Of a stretch of 64,000 nucleotides of DNA, positions 8,537 to 20,174 are shown piece by piece (the first letter of the stretch is position 1; every line of letters begins with the position of its first letter). Under the pieces are notes generated by a model that searched no databases, was not told the origin of the DNA, and saw only the letters and a program-made list of their open reading frames with translations. A program made the position numbers and the translations under genes. Source of the stretch: Pseudonocardia sp. C8 (GTDB taxonomy: Bacteria > Actinomycetota > Actinomycetes > Mycobacteriales > Pseudonocardiaceae); NCBI RefSeq assembly GCF_014267175.1, contig NZ_JACMTR010000002.1, positions 1,128,001 to 1,192,000 of the forward strand. Direction: 5' to 3'.

Positions 8537-10315
8537 TCAGTCCATCACCGAGATGGCGGTCGGCGCGTCCTGCCCGGTCAGCGCGAGGGGCTCGAACTCG
8601 TTGACCGCGTCGATGCCCGCGGCGCCCATCGAGATGTTGGTGACCTTCTCCAGGATCACCTCGACGACGACCGGCACGCTGTGCTCGGCGGCCAGCGCCT
8701 GGGCGTTCCCGAACGCGTTCTCGAGCTCGGCCGGGTCGGTGACCCGCAGCGCCTTGCAGCCGAGCCCCTCGATGACCTTGACGTGGTCGACGCCGTAGCC
8801 CTCGACGTCCGGCGAGTTGATGTTGTCGAAGCCGAGGGACACGTGGTAGTCCATCTGGAACCCGCGCTGAGCCTGCCGGATCAGCCCCAGGTAGGAGTTG
8901 TTGACCAGCACGTGGACGTACCCGATCTGGTGCTGCGCCCCGACCGCCAGCTCCTCGATGAGGAACTGGAAGTCGTAGTCGCCCGACAGCGCGACGACCG
9001 TGGTGTCCGGTCGGGCGGTCGCGACGCCGAGCGCCGCCGGCATCGTCCAGCCGAGCGGGCCCGCCTGGCCGCAGTTGATCCAGTGCCGGGGCCGGTAGAC
9101 GTGCAGCAGCTGCGCCCCGGCGATCTGGGACAGGCCGATCGTGGAGACGTAGACGCTGTCGCGGCCGAACGCGCGGTTCATCTCCTGGTACACGCGCTGC
9201 GGCTTGATCGGGATGTCGTCGAAGTGGGTCTTGCGCTGCAGCGTGGACTTGCGCGCGGCGCAGTCCTTCACCCAGACCCCGTAGTCGGGGACGACGTGCT
9301 GCTGCCGGCGCGCCCGCGCCTCGACGAGCAGCGCGTCGATCGCGGCACCGGCGTCGGAGACGACGCCGTAGTCGGGGGCGATGACCCGCCCGATCTGGGT
9401 CGGCTCGATGTCGACGTGGACGAACGTGCGGCCCTCGGTGTAGGTCTCGAGCGCCCCGGTGTGCCGGTTCGCCCACCGGTTCCCGATCCCCAGCACGAAG
9501 TCGGCGGCGAGCAGGGTCGCGTTGCCGTAGCGGTGCGAGGTCTGCAGGCCCACCATGCCGGCGTGCAGCGGGTGGTCGTCCGGGATCGCGCCCCAGCCCA
9601 TCAGGGTCGGGATGACCGGCACCTGCAGGGTCTCGGCCAGCTCGACGAGCCCGTCCGCCGCGTCGGCGTTGATGACGCCGCCACCGGCGACGATCACCGG
9701 TCGCTCGGCCGCGGTGAGCATGTCGAGGATCCTCGACGCCTGCGCCGGGGTGGCGGCGGGCCGCACGACCGGCAGCGGCTCGTAGGTGTCGATGTCGAAC
9801 TCGATCTCGGCGAGCTGGACGTCGATGGGCAGGTCGACCAGCACCGGCCCGGGCCGGCCCTCGCGCATGTGCCAGAACGCCTTCTGGAACGCGCCGGGGA
9901 CCTGCGCGGCCTCCTTGACCGTGACCGCCCACTTGGTGACGGGCGCGGCGATCGCGGCGATGTCGACGGCCTGGAAGTCCTCCTTGTCGAGCTTGGCGAC
10001 GGGCGCCTGCCCGGTGATCGCCAGGATCGGGATGGAGTCGGCGGACGCCGAGTACAGGCCGGTGATCATGTCGGTGCCGGCGGGGCCGGACGTGCCGATG
10101 CAGACGCCGATGTTGCCGGGCGCGGCCCGGGTGTAGCCCTCGGCCATGTGCGAGGCGGCCTCGACGTGGCGGGCGAGGACGTGCGCGATGCCGCCGTGGG
10201 CGCGCATCGCGGCGTAGAAGGGGTTGATCGCGGCACCGGGCAGGCCGAAGGCCTGGGTGGCGCCCTCCTTCTCCAGGATCAGGACGGCCGCGTCGGCCGC
10301 CTTCATGCGGGTCAT
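8537..10315 (-). CDS. gcl: glyoxylate carboligase (tartronate-semialdehyde synthase)
   Basis: 592 residues, a ThDP enzyme that joins two glyoxylates to tartronate semialdehyde and CO2. The residue that is the catalytic Glu in most ThDP enzymes is Val51 here ([14 protein letters not shown]), the replacement characteristic of Gcl. The C-terminal ThDP motif [29 protein letters not shown] follows GDG-type spacing. The ATG at 10315 overlaps the glxR stop (ATGA) and is preceded by GGGGAGGAAG. Translationally coupled member of the glyoxylate operon. Confidence 0.95.
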   Translation of the reverse strand: MTRMKAADAAVLILEKEGATQAFGLPGAAINPFYAAMRAHGGIAHVLARHVEAASHMAEGYTRAAPGNIGVCIGTSGPAGTDMITGLYSASADSIPILAITGQAPVAKLDKEDFQAVDIAAIAAPVTKWAVTVKEAAQVPGAFQKAFWHMREGRPGPVLVDLPIDVQLAEIEFDIDTYEPLPVVRPAATPAQASRILDMLTAAERPVIVAGGGVINADAADGLVELAETLQVPVIPTLMGWGAIPDDHPLHAGMVGLQTSHRYGNATLLAADFVLGIGNRWANRHTGALETYTEGRTFVHVDIEPTQIGRVIAPDYGVVSDAGAAIDALLVEARARRQQHVVPDYGVWVKDCAARKSTLQRKTHFDDIPIKPQRVYQEMNRAFGRDSVYVSTIGLSQIAGAQLLHVYRPRHWINCGQAGPLGWTMPAALGVATARPDTTVVALSGDYDFQFLIEELAVGAQHQIGYVHVLVNNSYLGLIRQAQRGFQMDYHVSLGFDNINSPDVEGYGVDHVKVIEGLGCKALRVTDPAELENAFGNAQALAAEHSVPVVVEVILEKVTNISMGAAGIDAVNEFEPLALTGQDAPTAISVMD

Positions 10316-11199
10316 GACTTCCTCCCCGAGAGCTGCTCGACGAGCAGCAGGAGCGCCGAGTGGTCGAGGTCGCCGTGGCCGAGCTGGCGGAGCGCCTGCA
10401 TGAGCTGGGCGGCGTGGGAGCCCAGCGGGATCGCGACGCCGGCGGCGCGGGCGGCGGAGGTCACGATGCCCAGGTCCTTGTGGTGCAGGTCGACCCGGAA
10501 GCCGGGCGTGAACTCGCGCGCGGCCATCGAGTTCGCCTTGCGGTCGAGGATGCGGTTGCCGGCCAGGCCGCCGGCCAGGACCTCGATCGCGGCGGTGGTG
10601 TCGACGTCGTAGGCCTCGAGGAACACCAGCGCCTCGGCGACGAGCTCGATGGTGCCCGCGACGATCAGCTGGTTGGCCGCCTTCACGGTCTGCCCGCTGC
10701 CGACCGGTCCGACGTGGACGATGGTCTTGCCCACGGCGTCGAGCACCGGGCGGACCTCCTCCAGCACGGCGGCGTCGCCGCCGACCATGATCGAGAGCAC
10801 GCCCTCGACCGCGCCCTGCTCGCCACCGGAGACCGGGGCGTCCAGCGGCCGCAGGCCGGCGGCGGAGGCCTGCTCGGCGAGGGCCGTCGCGACGTCGGGG
10901 CGGATCGTGGAGCAGTCGATCCACACGGTGCCCGGCGCGGCGTTCGCGATGACACCGTCCGGCCCGGTGGCGACGGCCTCGACGTCGGGGGAGTCGGGGA
11001 GCATGGTGATCACGACGTCCGCGCCGGCGACGGCCTCGGCCACCGAGGCGCCGGCCTTCCCGCCCGCGGCCACGAGCTTGTCGACGGCCGGGCGGCTGCG
11101 GTTGACGCCGACGACGTCGTATCCGGCCGTGACGAGGTTGGCGGCCATCGGGCCGCCCATGATGCCGAGTCCGATGACGGCGACGGTTCCCTTGGTCAT
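10312..11199 (-). CDS. glxR: 2-hydroxy-3-oxopropionate (tartronate semialdehyde) reductase
   Basis: 295 residues, beta-hydroxyacid dehydrogenase family. The N-terminal Rossmann motif is [17 protein letters not shown]; the substrate motif is [12 protein letters not shown]; the catalytic Lys lies in [12 protein letters not shown]; and the C-terminal DLHHKDLGI is typical. It reduces tartronate semialdehyde from Gcl to D-glycerate with NAD(P)H. The ATG at 11199 has an AAAGGA upstream; a longer in-frame start at 11265 lacks this and would run into the hyi coding end. Its stop overlaps the gcl start. Confidence 0.93.
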   Translation of the reverse strand: MTKGTVAVIGLGIMGGPMAANLVTAGYDVVGVNRSRPAVDKLVAAGGKAGASVAEAVAGADVVITMLPDSPDVEAVATGPDGVIANAAPGTVWIDCSTIRPDVATALAEQASAAGLRPLDAPVSGGEQGAVEGVLSIMVGGDAAVLEEVRPVLDAVGKTIVHVGPVGSGQTVKAANQLIVAGTIELVAEALVFLEAYDVDTTAAIEVLAGGLAGNRILDRKANSMAAREFTPGFRVDLHHKDLGIVTSAARAAGVAIPLGSHAAQLMQALRQLGHGDLDHSALLLLVEQLSGRKS

Positions 11200-11237
11200 G
11201 TTCAGGTCCTTTCGCGGAGGTTCGTGGGTCGGGGAGC

Positions 11238-12023
11238 TCAGCGGCGCTCGGCGCGGGGGAGCCACGCGAACGGGTCGTCGCTGTCGTCCTTGTACTCGAG
11301 TCCGACGTAGCCGTCGTAGCCACGCGCCTCGGCGGCCTCGATCCAGGACCGGATCGGCAGGTCGCCGCTGCCCGGCTGGCCGCGCCCCGGGGCGTCGGCG
11401 ATCTGGACGTGGCCGAACCGCGCGGCATGTCCGTCGATCACGGCGTCGACGTCGTCGCCGTTGACGGCGAGGTGGTAGAAGTCGGCCAGCAGGGCCACGT
11501 TGCCAGCACCGACCTTGTCGATCACGGCGAGCGCGTCCGCCGCGGTCTTGAGCGGGTAGGCGTCGGCGCCGGAGACCGGCTCCAGCAGCACGGTGCCGCC
11601 GATCGCGGAGACCGCCTCGGCGGCCCGCGCGAGGTTCTCGACGGCCAGCTCGTCCTGGGCGGCGGGGTCGCCGTCGCCGCGGAGGCCGTAGAGCGCGTTG
11701 AACGCGGTGCAGCCCAGCCGCTTGCCGATGTCGACGACGACGTCGATGTTGTCGACGAACTCCTGGCTCCTGCTCGGCAGGCTCACCAGACCGCGCTCGC
11801 CCGCGGGCATGTCGCCCGCGAAGAAGTTCAGGCCGGAGAGCTGCACACCCGCGTCGCCGACCGAGCGGACGAAGGCGTCGACCTCCGCGTCACCGGGAAC
11901 CGCCGTGGCGAACGGCCACCAGAACTCGACCGCGCCGAAACCCGCGGCGGCAACCTTCTCGGCCCGCTGGAGCAGCGGGGTGCCGGTGAGCAGGATCGAG
12001 GCGTTGACCGTGTACCTCGTCAT
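11238..12023 (-). CDS. hyi: hydroxypyruvate isomerase family protein
   Basis: 261 residues, a TIM-barrel of the xylose isomerase-like superfamily. Visible hallmarks are [33 protein letters not shown] at the N-terminus (read in pieces), FNALYG, the metal-site [13 protein letters not shown] and [16 protein letters not shown]. Hyi interconverts hydroxypyruvate and tartronate semialdehyde. It is the first gene of the minus-strand glyoxylate operon; a TTCCGCA palindrome lies 34 bp upstream of its ATG. Confidence 0.92.
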   Translation of the reverse strand: MTRYTVNASILLTGTPLLQRAEKVAAAGFGAVEFWWPFATAVPGDAEVDAFVRSVGDAGVQLSGLNFFAGDMPAGERGLVSLPSRSQEFVDNIDVVVDIGKRLGCTAFNALYGLRGDGDPAAQDELAVENLARAAEAVSAIGGTVLLEPVSGADAYPLKTAADALAVIDKVGAGNVALLADFYHLAVNGDDVDAVIDGHAARFGHVQIADAPGRGQPGSGDLPIRSWIEAAEARGYDGYVGLEYKDDSDDPFAWLPRAERR

Positions 12024-12056
12024 GGTTCGGGGGTCCCTCCTGATGGCGGATGAAAC

Positions 12057-12071
12057 TTCCGCATTGCGGAA
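12057..12071. promoter_or_regulatory. palindromic operator candidate upstream of hyi
   Basis: TTCCGCATTGCGGAA is a perfect 7-1-7 palindrome, 34 bp upstream of the hyi ATG. Further TGCGGAA-like half sites occur in the same 343-bp gene-free interval (12024-12366): near 12084-12092 (GATGCGGAA), 12141 (TTCCGCGAT) and 12259-12267 (GATGCGGAA). Shape and size suit an IclR-type repressor such as those controlling allantoin and glyoxylate genes, but no such regulator is encoded beside it. Function inferred from position and symmetry only. Confidence 0.6.
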
Positions 12072-12323
12072 TCTTGCTACTGCGATGCGGAAACAGTACG
12101 GCGGTGGCGGGGGTCGGGTCAAGCGCAGGGGCGAGAGAAGTTCCGCGATCCGGATGCCGGATCTCGCATGGCGGCGACAGCGCTGCAGCGCCGACGCCTC
12201 CGCGGTGCGGTTGCGTCCGGCCGGCTCGCGGACGCGACCGGCTCGAGGTCGAGTTTCACGATGCGGAATCATGATGTCGCATCGCGACAGAATGCTGGCG
12301 CGGAGGCCTTGCTTGTTCTGCCA

Positions 12324-12343
12324 TGCGGAAGTTAACCTCCGCA
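12324..12343. promoter_or_regulatory. palindromic operator candidate upstream of malic enzyme
   Basis: TGCGGA and TCCGCA arms flank GTTAAC, giving a 20-bp imperfect dyad that ends 23 bp before the malic enzyme ATG. Its arms share the TGCGGA core with the palindrome next to hyi, which suggests that one regulator controls both divergent operons. The rest of 12024-12366 holds no gene that I can support. Confidence 0.55.
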
Positions 12344-12366
12344 CATCGGAATGGCAGGGAGGCCAG

Positions 12367-13775
<1,409 letters not shown>

Positions 13776-13779
<4 letters not shown>

Positions 13780-15053
13780 CCGCCACGCCCACCGGGCGGC
13801 TCGGTGCCGCGGCCTACACCGGCGCCGACGCCCACCTCGCCGCGACCGACGCGTTCCTCGCCGCCGCCTACCCCGGCGACGACGGTCGGCCGCAGCCGGT
13901 GCACACCGTCTACGTCCCGGCCGACGCCTACACCGCGGAGCTGCCGGCCGAGTGGGGGAGGCGGGCCACCGAGCTGCTGGCCGCGCACGGCGGCACCGAG
14001 AAGCTCTGCGCCGAGCTCGGCCTGTCCGCCGAGCTCACCGGCGCCGTCGCGCCGCGGGTCGACGCGAAGCTGGCGAGCGGCCCGATCGAGGACCTGCGGC
14101 TGGACTTCGAGGACGGCTACGGCGACCGCGGGGGAGAGGTCGAGGACGCCGACGCCGTCCGGGCCGCGACGACCGTGGCCCGCTCGGTCGCCGACGGGAC
14201 CGCGCCGCGCTGGATCGGCCTGCGGTTCAAGTGCCTCGAGGCCGCCACCCGGGCCCGCGGCATCCGCACGCTCGACCTGTTCCTGTCGACGCTGCTGGAC
14301 CACGGCGGGCTGCCGGACGGGCTGGTGATCACGCTGCCGAAGGTCAGCACGGTCAGCCAGGTCGAGGCGATGGTCACGCTCTGCGCCGAGTACGAGCGGG
14401 CGGCCGGGCTGCCGGCAGGCCGGCTGCGCTTCGAGGTCCAGGTGGAGACCCCCCAGCTGATCGTGGGCGCCGACGGGACGGCCCCGGTGGCCGCCGCGAT
14501 CGCCGCCGGTGACGGCCGGGTGAGCGCGCTGCACTACGGCACCTTCGACTACAGCGCCGCGCTCGGCGTCTCGGCGGCCTACCAGTCGCCGGCCCACCCG
14601 GCCGCCGACTTCGCCAAGCAGCTCATGCAGGTCGCCGCCGCGGGCACGGGGGTGCACCTGTCCGACGGCTCGACGAACGTCCTGCCGACCGGCGACGCCG
14701 AGGCCGTGCACGCGGCGTGGCGGCTGCACCACGACCTGGTCCGCCGCAGCCTGGAGCGCGCCTACTATCAGGGCTGGGACATGCACCCCGGGCACCTGCC
14801 CACCCGGTACGTCGCCACCTTCGCGTTCTACCGGGAGGGGTTCCCGGCCGCGGCCGCACGGCTCGCGGCCTACCTCGGGAGCGTCGAGTCGGGGATCATG
14901 GACGAGCCCGCGACGGCGCGGGCACTCGCCCGGTACCTGCTGCGGGGCATCGGCTGCGGCGCGGTCGGGGCCGAGGAGGCCACCGCCGCGACCGGGGTCG
15001 ACGTGGCCCGGCTCGAGCAGCTCGCCCGGCCTCGCTGGGAACCCACCGCCTGA
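13776..15053 (+). CDS. DUF6986 protein, HpcH/HpaI aldolase-citrate lyase-like fold
   Basis: 425 residues. Features resemble CitE/malyl-CoA lyase enzymes: LRLDFEDGYGD (about 110-120), FEVQVETPQLI with a likely metal-binding Glu, HYGTFDYSAALG, and YYQGWDMHPGHLPTRY near the C-terminus, reminiscent of the HP(S/G)xI block of malyl-CoA lyases. I match it to the actinobacterial DUF6986 group, which to my knowledge has no settled activity. It is coupled to malic enzyme and precedes the urate genes. Inference: it acts on glyoxylate or a related 2-oxo acid, possibly making malate. The Asp and Glu of the CitE metal site look present. Confidence 0.75.
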
Positions 15054-15091
15054 CCGTCCGTCCCGTCCCACCCCTTTCCGAGGAGCCACCC

Positions 15092-15928
<837 letters not shown>

Positions 15929-15937
15929 CAACAGCCC

Positions 15938-15979
15938 CGTGAGTGGTTGGCGGGGCCGGAGCCCTGAGAACCACTCACG
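15938..15979. repeat. inverted repeat with CGTGAGTGGTT arms inside the urate operon
   Basis: CGTGAGTGGTT at 15938-15948 pairs perfectly with AACCACTCACG at 15969-15979 around a GC-rich 20-base loop that can fold further. It sits between allE and uraD, ten bases after the allE stop. The same arm sequence occurs in the long palindrome at 32080-32125, so this is a dispersed element. It could attenuate or process the operon transcript. There is no T-tract, so a classical terminator is not certain. Confidence 0.75.
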
Positions 15980-16005
15980 AATCCAGCAGTAGGAGGAGCG
16001 CGCCG

Positions 16006-16500
16006 ATGCGCCTCGCAGAGTTCAACGCCGCGCCCGGCCGGGAGGCCGAGGCCGTCGTCCGGCCCTGCCTCGGGGTCGACCGCTGGGTGGCGGAGGTCGT
16101 CGAGGGCCGGCCGTACGCCGGCGTCGACGACCTCGTCGCCGCGGGGGAGAAGGCCGCCTCCGCCCTCACCGCCGAGGAGGTCGACGCCGCCCTCGCCCAC
16201 CACCCGCGGATCGGCGAGCGGGCGCGCGGGGACAGCGCCGAGGCCGGGCTCTCCCGCGGGGAGCAGGCCGGGCTCGACACCTCGGACTCGGTCCAGGCCC
16301 GGCTGCTGGAGGGCAACCGCGCCTACGAGGAGCGGTTCGGCCGGGTGTTCCTGATCCGGGCGGCCGGCCGGGACGCCGCGGAGATCCTCGACCAGCTGGA
16401 GCAGCGGCTGGGCAACGACCCGGCGACGGAGGACGCCGTGGTCGCCGACCAGCTCACCCAGATCGCCGTCCTCCGCCTGAAGGGAGCCGTCACCCCGTGA
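16006..16500 (+). CDS. uraD: OHCU decarboxylase
   Basis: 164 residues. The second-to-last step from urate to (S)-allantoin is HIU hydrolysis, and this enzyme does the last, decarboxylating 2-oxo-4-hydroxy-4-carboxy-5-ureidoimidazoline. Family marks: FNAAPG near the start, HHPRIGER with the catalytic His, LSRGEQAGLD, and NRAYEERFGRVFLIRAAGRDAAEIL. The ATG at 16006 follows AGGAGG. Its TGA overlaps the uraH GTG (GTGA). Confidence 0.95.
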   Translation: MRLAEFNAAPGREAEAVVRPCLGVDRWVAEVVEGRPYAGVDDLVAAGEKAASALTAEEVDAALAHHPRIGERARGDSAEAGLSRGEQAGLDTSDSVQARLLEGNRAYEERFGRVFLIRAAGRDAAEILDQLEQRLGNDPATEDAVVADQLTQIAVLRLKGAVTP

Positions 16501-16823
16501 GCACCCTGTCCTCGCACGTCCTCGACGCCGTCGACGGGCGGCCCGCCACCGGAGTGGCGGTCGAGCTCCGCTCGGCCACCGGCGAGGTGCTCGGCCACGG
16601 CACCACCGACGACGACGGCCGCGTCCGGGACTTCGGCGTCCCGCCGCTCGCGGCCGGCGACTACCGGGTGGTCTTCGCCTCCGGCGACTACTTCGCCACG
16701 AAGGGGACCCCCACGTTCTACCCCACGGTCGAGATCCCGTTCACGGTCTCCGACCCCGGTGCGCACTACCACGTCCCTCTGCTGCTGAGCCCGTTCGCGT
16801 ACTCGACGTACCGCGGCAGCTGA
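16497..16823 (+). CDS. uraH: 5-hydroxyisourate hydrolase (transthyretin-like)
   Basis: 108 residues. It has the SSHVLD N-terminal motif with the active-site His and the invariant C-terminal YRGS tetrapeptide, with YHVPLLLSPFAYSTYRGS closing the chain. It hydrolyses 5-hydroxyisourate to OHCU. GTG start overlapping the uraD stop, so the two are translationally coupled. No signal peptide, so cytoplasmic. Confidence 0.96.
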   Translation: MSTLSSHVLDAVDGRPATGVAVELRSATGEVLGHGTTDDDGRVRDFGVPPLAAGDYRVVFASGDYFATKGTPTFYPTVEIPFTVSDPGAHYHVPLLLSPFAYSTYRGS

Positions 16824-16867
16824 GAACGCGGCAGCCGAGAAGACCCCACCGACAAAGGAGTCGCAAG

Positions 16868-17749
16868 ATGAGCAAGGCCGTTCTCACCTCCAACCAGTAC
16901 GGCAAGGCCGAGAACCGGGTCGTCCGGGTCACCCGGGACACCCCGCGGCACGAGATCGTCGACCTCAACGTCACCTCCCAGCTGCGCGGTGACTTCGAGG
17001 CCGCCCACCTGGAGGGCGACAACGCCCACGTCGTCCCGACCGACACCCAGAAGAACACCGTCTACGCGTTCGCCCGCGACGGCATCACCTCCCCGGAGGA
17101 CTTCCTGCTCCGGCTGGCGCACCACTTCACCGGCTCCTTCGACTGGGTGACCGGCGGGCGCTGGGCGGCCGAGCAGTACCTGTGGAGCCGGATCAACGAC
17201 CACGACCACGCCTTCTACCGCTCCGGCCCGGAGACCCGCACCGCGGTCGTCGTCCGGGACGGCGACGAGGACGTCGTGATCGCCGGCCTGAAGGACCTCA
17301 CCGTCCTGAAGTCGACCGGATCCGGGTTCGTCGGCTACCCGAAGGACCGGTACACGACGCTGAAGGAGACCGAGGACCGCATCCTCGCCACGGACGTGAC
17401 GGCCCGCTGGCGCTACGTCGGCACCGGGCTGGACTACAACGCCCTCTACGCGAGCGTCCGCGACATCATCCTGGACAAGTTCTCCGACGGGTACTCGTAC
17501 GCGCTGCAGCAGACCCTGTTCCAGATGGCCGAGGCCGTCATCGACACCCACCCCGAGGTCGCAGAGATCAAGTTCTCCTGCCCGAACAAGCACCACTTCC
17601 TGACCGACCTGTCGTTCTGCGGGCTCGACAACCCCGGCGAGGTCTTCTTCGCGGCCGACCGGCCCTACGGCCTGATCGAGGCGACCATCGCCCGTGACGG
17701 CGCCGAGCCCGCCGAGGCGGCCTGGTCCGGCATCGCCGGGTTCTGCTGA
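16868..17749 (+). CDS. uox: urate oxidase (cofactor-free uricase)
   Basis: 293 residues, usual length. It oxidises urate to 5-hydroxyisourate plus H2O2 without cofactor. The catalytic triad is visible: Lys13 (NQYGKAENRV), Thr58 (VVPTDTQKNTVY) and His in SCPNKHHFL; FSPDGYSYALQQT-like and TGGRWAAEQYLWSR segments also match. The ATG at 16868 follows AAAGGAG. The NCS2 permease starts two bases after its stop, so urate uptake and oxidation are co-expressed. Confidence 0.96.
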   Translation: MSKAVLTSNQYGKAENRVVRVTRDTPRHEIVDLNVTSQLRGDFEAAHLEGDNAHVVPTDTQKNTVYAFARDGITSPEDFLLRLAHHFTGSFDWVTGGRWAAEQYLWSRINDHDHAFYRSGPETRTAVVVRDGDEDVVIAGLKDLTVLKSTGSGFVGYPKDRYTTLKETEDRILATDVTARWRYVGTGLDYNALYASVRDIILDKFSDGYSYALQQTLFQMAEAVIDTHPEVAEIKFSCPNKHHFLTDLSFCGLDNPGEVFFAADRPYGLIEATIARDGAEPAEAAWSGIAGFC

Positions 17750-17751
17750 GG

Positions 17752-19284
17752 ATGGCGTCGATGGCGAAGGAAACCACGAGCGGCGAGGTCGCCGCGGCCC
17801 GTCCCGAGGACGAGTGGCTCGGCCCCGGGAAGAGCCTCGCCTACGGGATCCAGCACGTCCTGACGATGTACGGCGGCATCATCGCGCCGCCGCTGATCAT
17901 CGGTGGCGCCGCAGGGGTGTCGGCGAACGAGATCGCCCTGCTCGTCGCCTCCTGCCTGTTCATCGGCGGGCTGGCCACGATCCTGCAGTCGTTCGGCGTG
18001 CCGTTCTTCGGGTCCCAGCTGCCGCTGGTCCAGGGCACGTCGTTCGCCAGCGTGGCGACGATGACCGCGATCGTGGCCGACAGCGGGCTACCCGGCGTGT
18101 TCGGCGCCGTCATGGCCTCCGCGGCGCTCGGCCTGCTCATTGCGCCGTTCTTCTCCCGGTTGGTCCGGTTCTTCCCACCGGTCGTCACCGGGACGGTGAT
18201 CACGGTGATCGGGCTCAGCCTGATGCCGGTCGCCGCCCGGTGGGCGATGGGCAACAACACGAAGGCGCCGGACTACGGCTCGATCGCGAACATCGCGCTG
18301 GCCGCGTTGACCCTGCTCATCGTGCTGCTGCTCAGCAAGGTGGCGATCCCGGCGATCTCCCGGCTGTCGATCCTGTTCTCGATCGTGATCGGCACGGTGA
18401 TCGCCTCCGTGATCGGCATGGCGGACTTCTCGAAGGTCGCCGCCGGCCCGATCTTCGCGGTGCCGACCCCGTTCGCGTTCGGCTGGCCGGTGTTCGACAT
18501 CGCGGCGATCATCTCGATGTTCATCGTCGTGCTGGTGATCCTCACCGAGACCACGGCCGACATCCTCGCGGTGGGCGAGATCGTCGACACGCCGGTCGAC
18601 CGGCGCCGGATCGGCGACGGCCTGCGGGCCGACATGGCGGCCTCGGCGATCGCACCGGTCTTCAACGGGTTCACCCAGAGCGCGTTCGCCCAGAACGTCG
18701 GGCTTGTCGCGATCACCGGGGTGAAGAGCAGGTTCGTGGTGACCGCAGGCGGTGTGGTGCTGCTGGTGCTGGGCATGCTCCCGGTGCTCGGGCGGGTCGT
18801 CGCCGCGATCCCGTACCCGGTTCTCGGTGGCGCCGGCCTGGTGCTGTTCGGGACGGTCGCGGCGTCCGGCATCAAGACGCTGTCCAAGGTCGACTACAAC
18901 GGGAACATGAACCTCGTCATCGTCGCGGCGTCGGTCGGGTTCGGCATGCTCCCGATCGCCGCGCCGTCGTTCTACGACGAGTTCCCGGAGTGGGTCGGCA
19001 CGATCTTCCACTCGGGCATCAGCTCGGCCGCGATCATGGCGGTGCTGCTGAACCTGCTGTTCAACCACCTGCGGCTCGGCAAGCCCGCCGAGAACCCGTC
19101 GGTGTTCGGGACGGCGAGCCGGGTGATCGACTACTCGGACCTCAAGGCGCTGTCGCGGCTGCGCAACGGCGACCGGATCGAGGACGGGCGGATCGTCGAC
19201 GCCGACGGCAACCCGGTACCGGTGTGCGACGCCGACGGCAAGCCCGTGCCCTACCGGCTGGACGCCGAGCCGAACGGGCACTGA
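17752..19284 (+). CDS. NCS2 (nucleobase-ascorbate) permease, probable urate/xanthine transporter
   Basis: 510 residues, with about 14 hydrophobic segments expected for the family. The NAT signature QNVGLVAITG is present, and LPLVQGTSFASVATM marks the conserved TM3 region. Uptake by H+ symport is known for the family; the operon position directly after urate oxidase supports urate or xanthine as substrate. The C-terminal tail of about 50 residues is hydrophilic and includes two similar DADG(N/K)PVP segments. The start is ATG at 17752; a second ATG lies three codons on. Confidence 0.9.
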   Translation: MASMAKETTSGEVAAARPEDEWLGPGKSLAYGIQHVLTMYGGIIAPPLIIGGAAGVSANEIALLVASCLFIGGLATILQSFGVPFFGSQLPLVQGTSFASVATMTAIVADSGLPGVFGAVMASAALGLLIAPFFSRLVRFFPPVVTGTVITVIGLSLMPVAARWAMGNNTKAPDYGSIANIALAALTLLIVLLLSKVAIPAISRLSILFSIVIGTVIASVIGMADFSKVAAGPIFAVPTPFAFGWPVFDIAAIISMFIVVLVILTETTADILAVGEIVDTPVDRRRIGDGLRADMAASAIAPVFNGFTQSAFAQNVGLVAITGVKSRFVVTAGGVVLLVLGMLPVLGRVVAAIPYPVLGGAGLVLFGTVAASGIKTLSKVDYNGNMNLVIVAASVGFGMLPIAAPSFYDEFPEWVGTIFHSGISSAAIMAVLLNLLFNHLRLGKPAENPSVFGTASRVIDYSDLKALSRLRNGDRIEDGRIVDADGNPVPVCDADGKPVPYRLDAEPNGH

Positions 19285-19304
19285 CCTGACCTGACCCACG
19301 GCAC

Positions 19305-19351
19305 ACTCATGGACCGAAAGTCCCGCAGCACGGGGCTTTCGGTCCATGAGT
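19305..19351. terminator. 16-bp perfect inverted repeat after the urate operon
   Basis: ACTCATGGACCGAAAG (19305-19320) and CTTTCGGTCCATGAGT (19336-19351) pair perfectly around a 15-base loop whose edges (TCCC/GGGG) can extend the stem with G-T. It lies 21 bp after the permease stop, in a convergent interval, so it could end transcripts from both sides. There is no U-tract. Its arm sequence differs from the CGTGAGTGGTT family. Confidence 0.7.
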
Positions 19352-19386
19352 ACGTGGTCGGTCGGGGGCGGCGGGCCGCGCTCGCT

Positions 19387-19545
19387 GTCGATCAGTGCGT
19401 TCCCGCCCGGGGTGGGGCGAAAGCGTGCGTCTCGCCGGCGCACCCGCTGTCGATCAGCGCGTATCTGGCCGGGGCGGGGCGGAAGTGTGCGGCTCGCCGG
19501 CGCACGCGCTGTCGATCAGCGCGTATCCGCCCCACCCTGGCGAGA
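19387..19545. repeat. 62-bp tandem repeat, about 2.5 copies (locus 2)
   Basis: GTCGATCAG begins at 19387, 19449 and 19511, exactly 62 bp apart. Each is followed by a GCG/GCGT head and then a GGGGCG(A/G)AA(G/A)(C/T)GTGC-like block, homologous to the array at 6785-7310. It occupies the interval between the permease terminator stem-loop and the stop of the MarR gene. No gene in it. Confidence 0.85.
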
Positions 19546-19558
19546 ACGTGTACTTCGC

Positions 19559-20155
19559 TCAGCCGGCCCGCCCCGGCTCGGCGGCCGACGGCGCCCGGAC
19601 CGGCAGGTCCCGCGCCTCGGCGGCGTGCCGGTCGATGGAGACCTCGACCTTGCGCAGCAGCCGGTCGAGCTCGGCCAGCTCGTCGTCGTCGAGGTCGGCC
19701 AGCAGCGCGGACTGGGCCCGCACGTGCTGCCCGTAGACCGCGTCGATCAGCTCGCGGCCCCGCGGGGACAGCGTGACCCGCACGAGGCGGCGGTCCACGG
19801 CGTCCCGGCGGCGTTCGACGAGCTCGTCGGCCTCCATCCGGTCCAGCCGCAGCGATATCCCGCCGCTGCTCAGCATCGACGACTCGGCCAGCTCGCTCGC
19901 CGTCTTCTGCGAGTCGGGCCCGGACCGGCGCAGGTTCGCGAGCACGTCGAACGACCCCAGCGACAGGCCGGCCGCCTCGTGCCGGGCGTTGAAGATCGCG
20001 CGCTGGCGGGCGGCGATCCGCGACAGCCTGCCGAAGATGCCCATGGCGGCCAGCGACGGCAGGTCGGGACGCTCGCGCAGCCAGTCCCGCACGACGTCCG
20101 CGACCTTGTCGGTGCCGGTCGCCGCCTCGTGGTTCGTCACCACCGCGTCGGTCAT
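19559..20155 (-). CDS. MarR-family transcriptional regulator
   Basis: 198 residues. Winged-helix MarR core about 50-165: GSFDVLANLRRSGPDSQKTASELAESSMLSSGGISLRLDRMEADELVERR, then the wing DAVDRRLVRVTLSPRGREL (both read in shorter pieces). The last gene of a five-gene minus-strand operon. ATG at 20155 with GGGGAG four bases upstream; a longer frame to 20266 runs inside the permease gene and is rejected. Its likely target is the palindrome at 23482-23504. The ligand is probably the transported or cupin substrate. Confidence 0.88.
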   Translation of the reverse strand: MTDAVVTNHEAATGTDKVADVVRDWLRERPDLPSLAAMGIFGRLSRIAARQRAIFNARHEAAGLSLGSFDVLANLRRSGPDSQKTASELAESSMLSSGGISLRLDRMEADELVERRRDAVDRRLVRVTLSPRGRELIDAVYGQHVRAQSALLADLDDDELAELDRLLRKVEVSIDRHAAEARDLPVRAPSAAEPGRAG

Positions 20156-20174
20156 CGCACTCCCCGTTCCTCGC

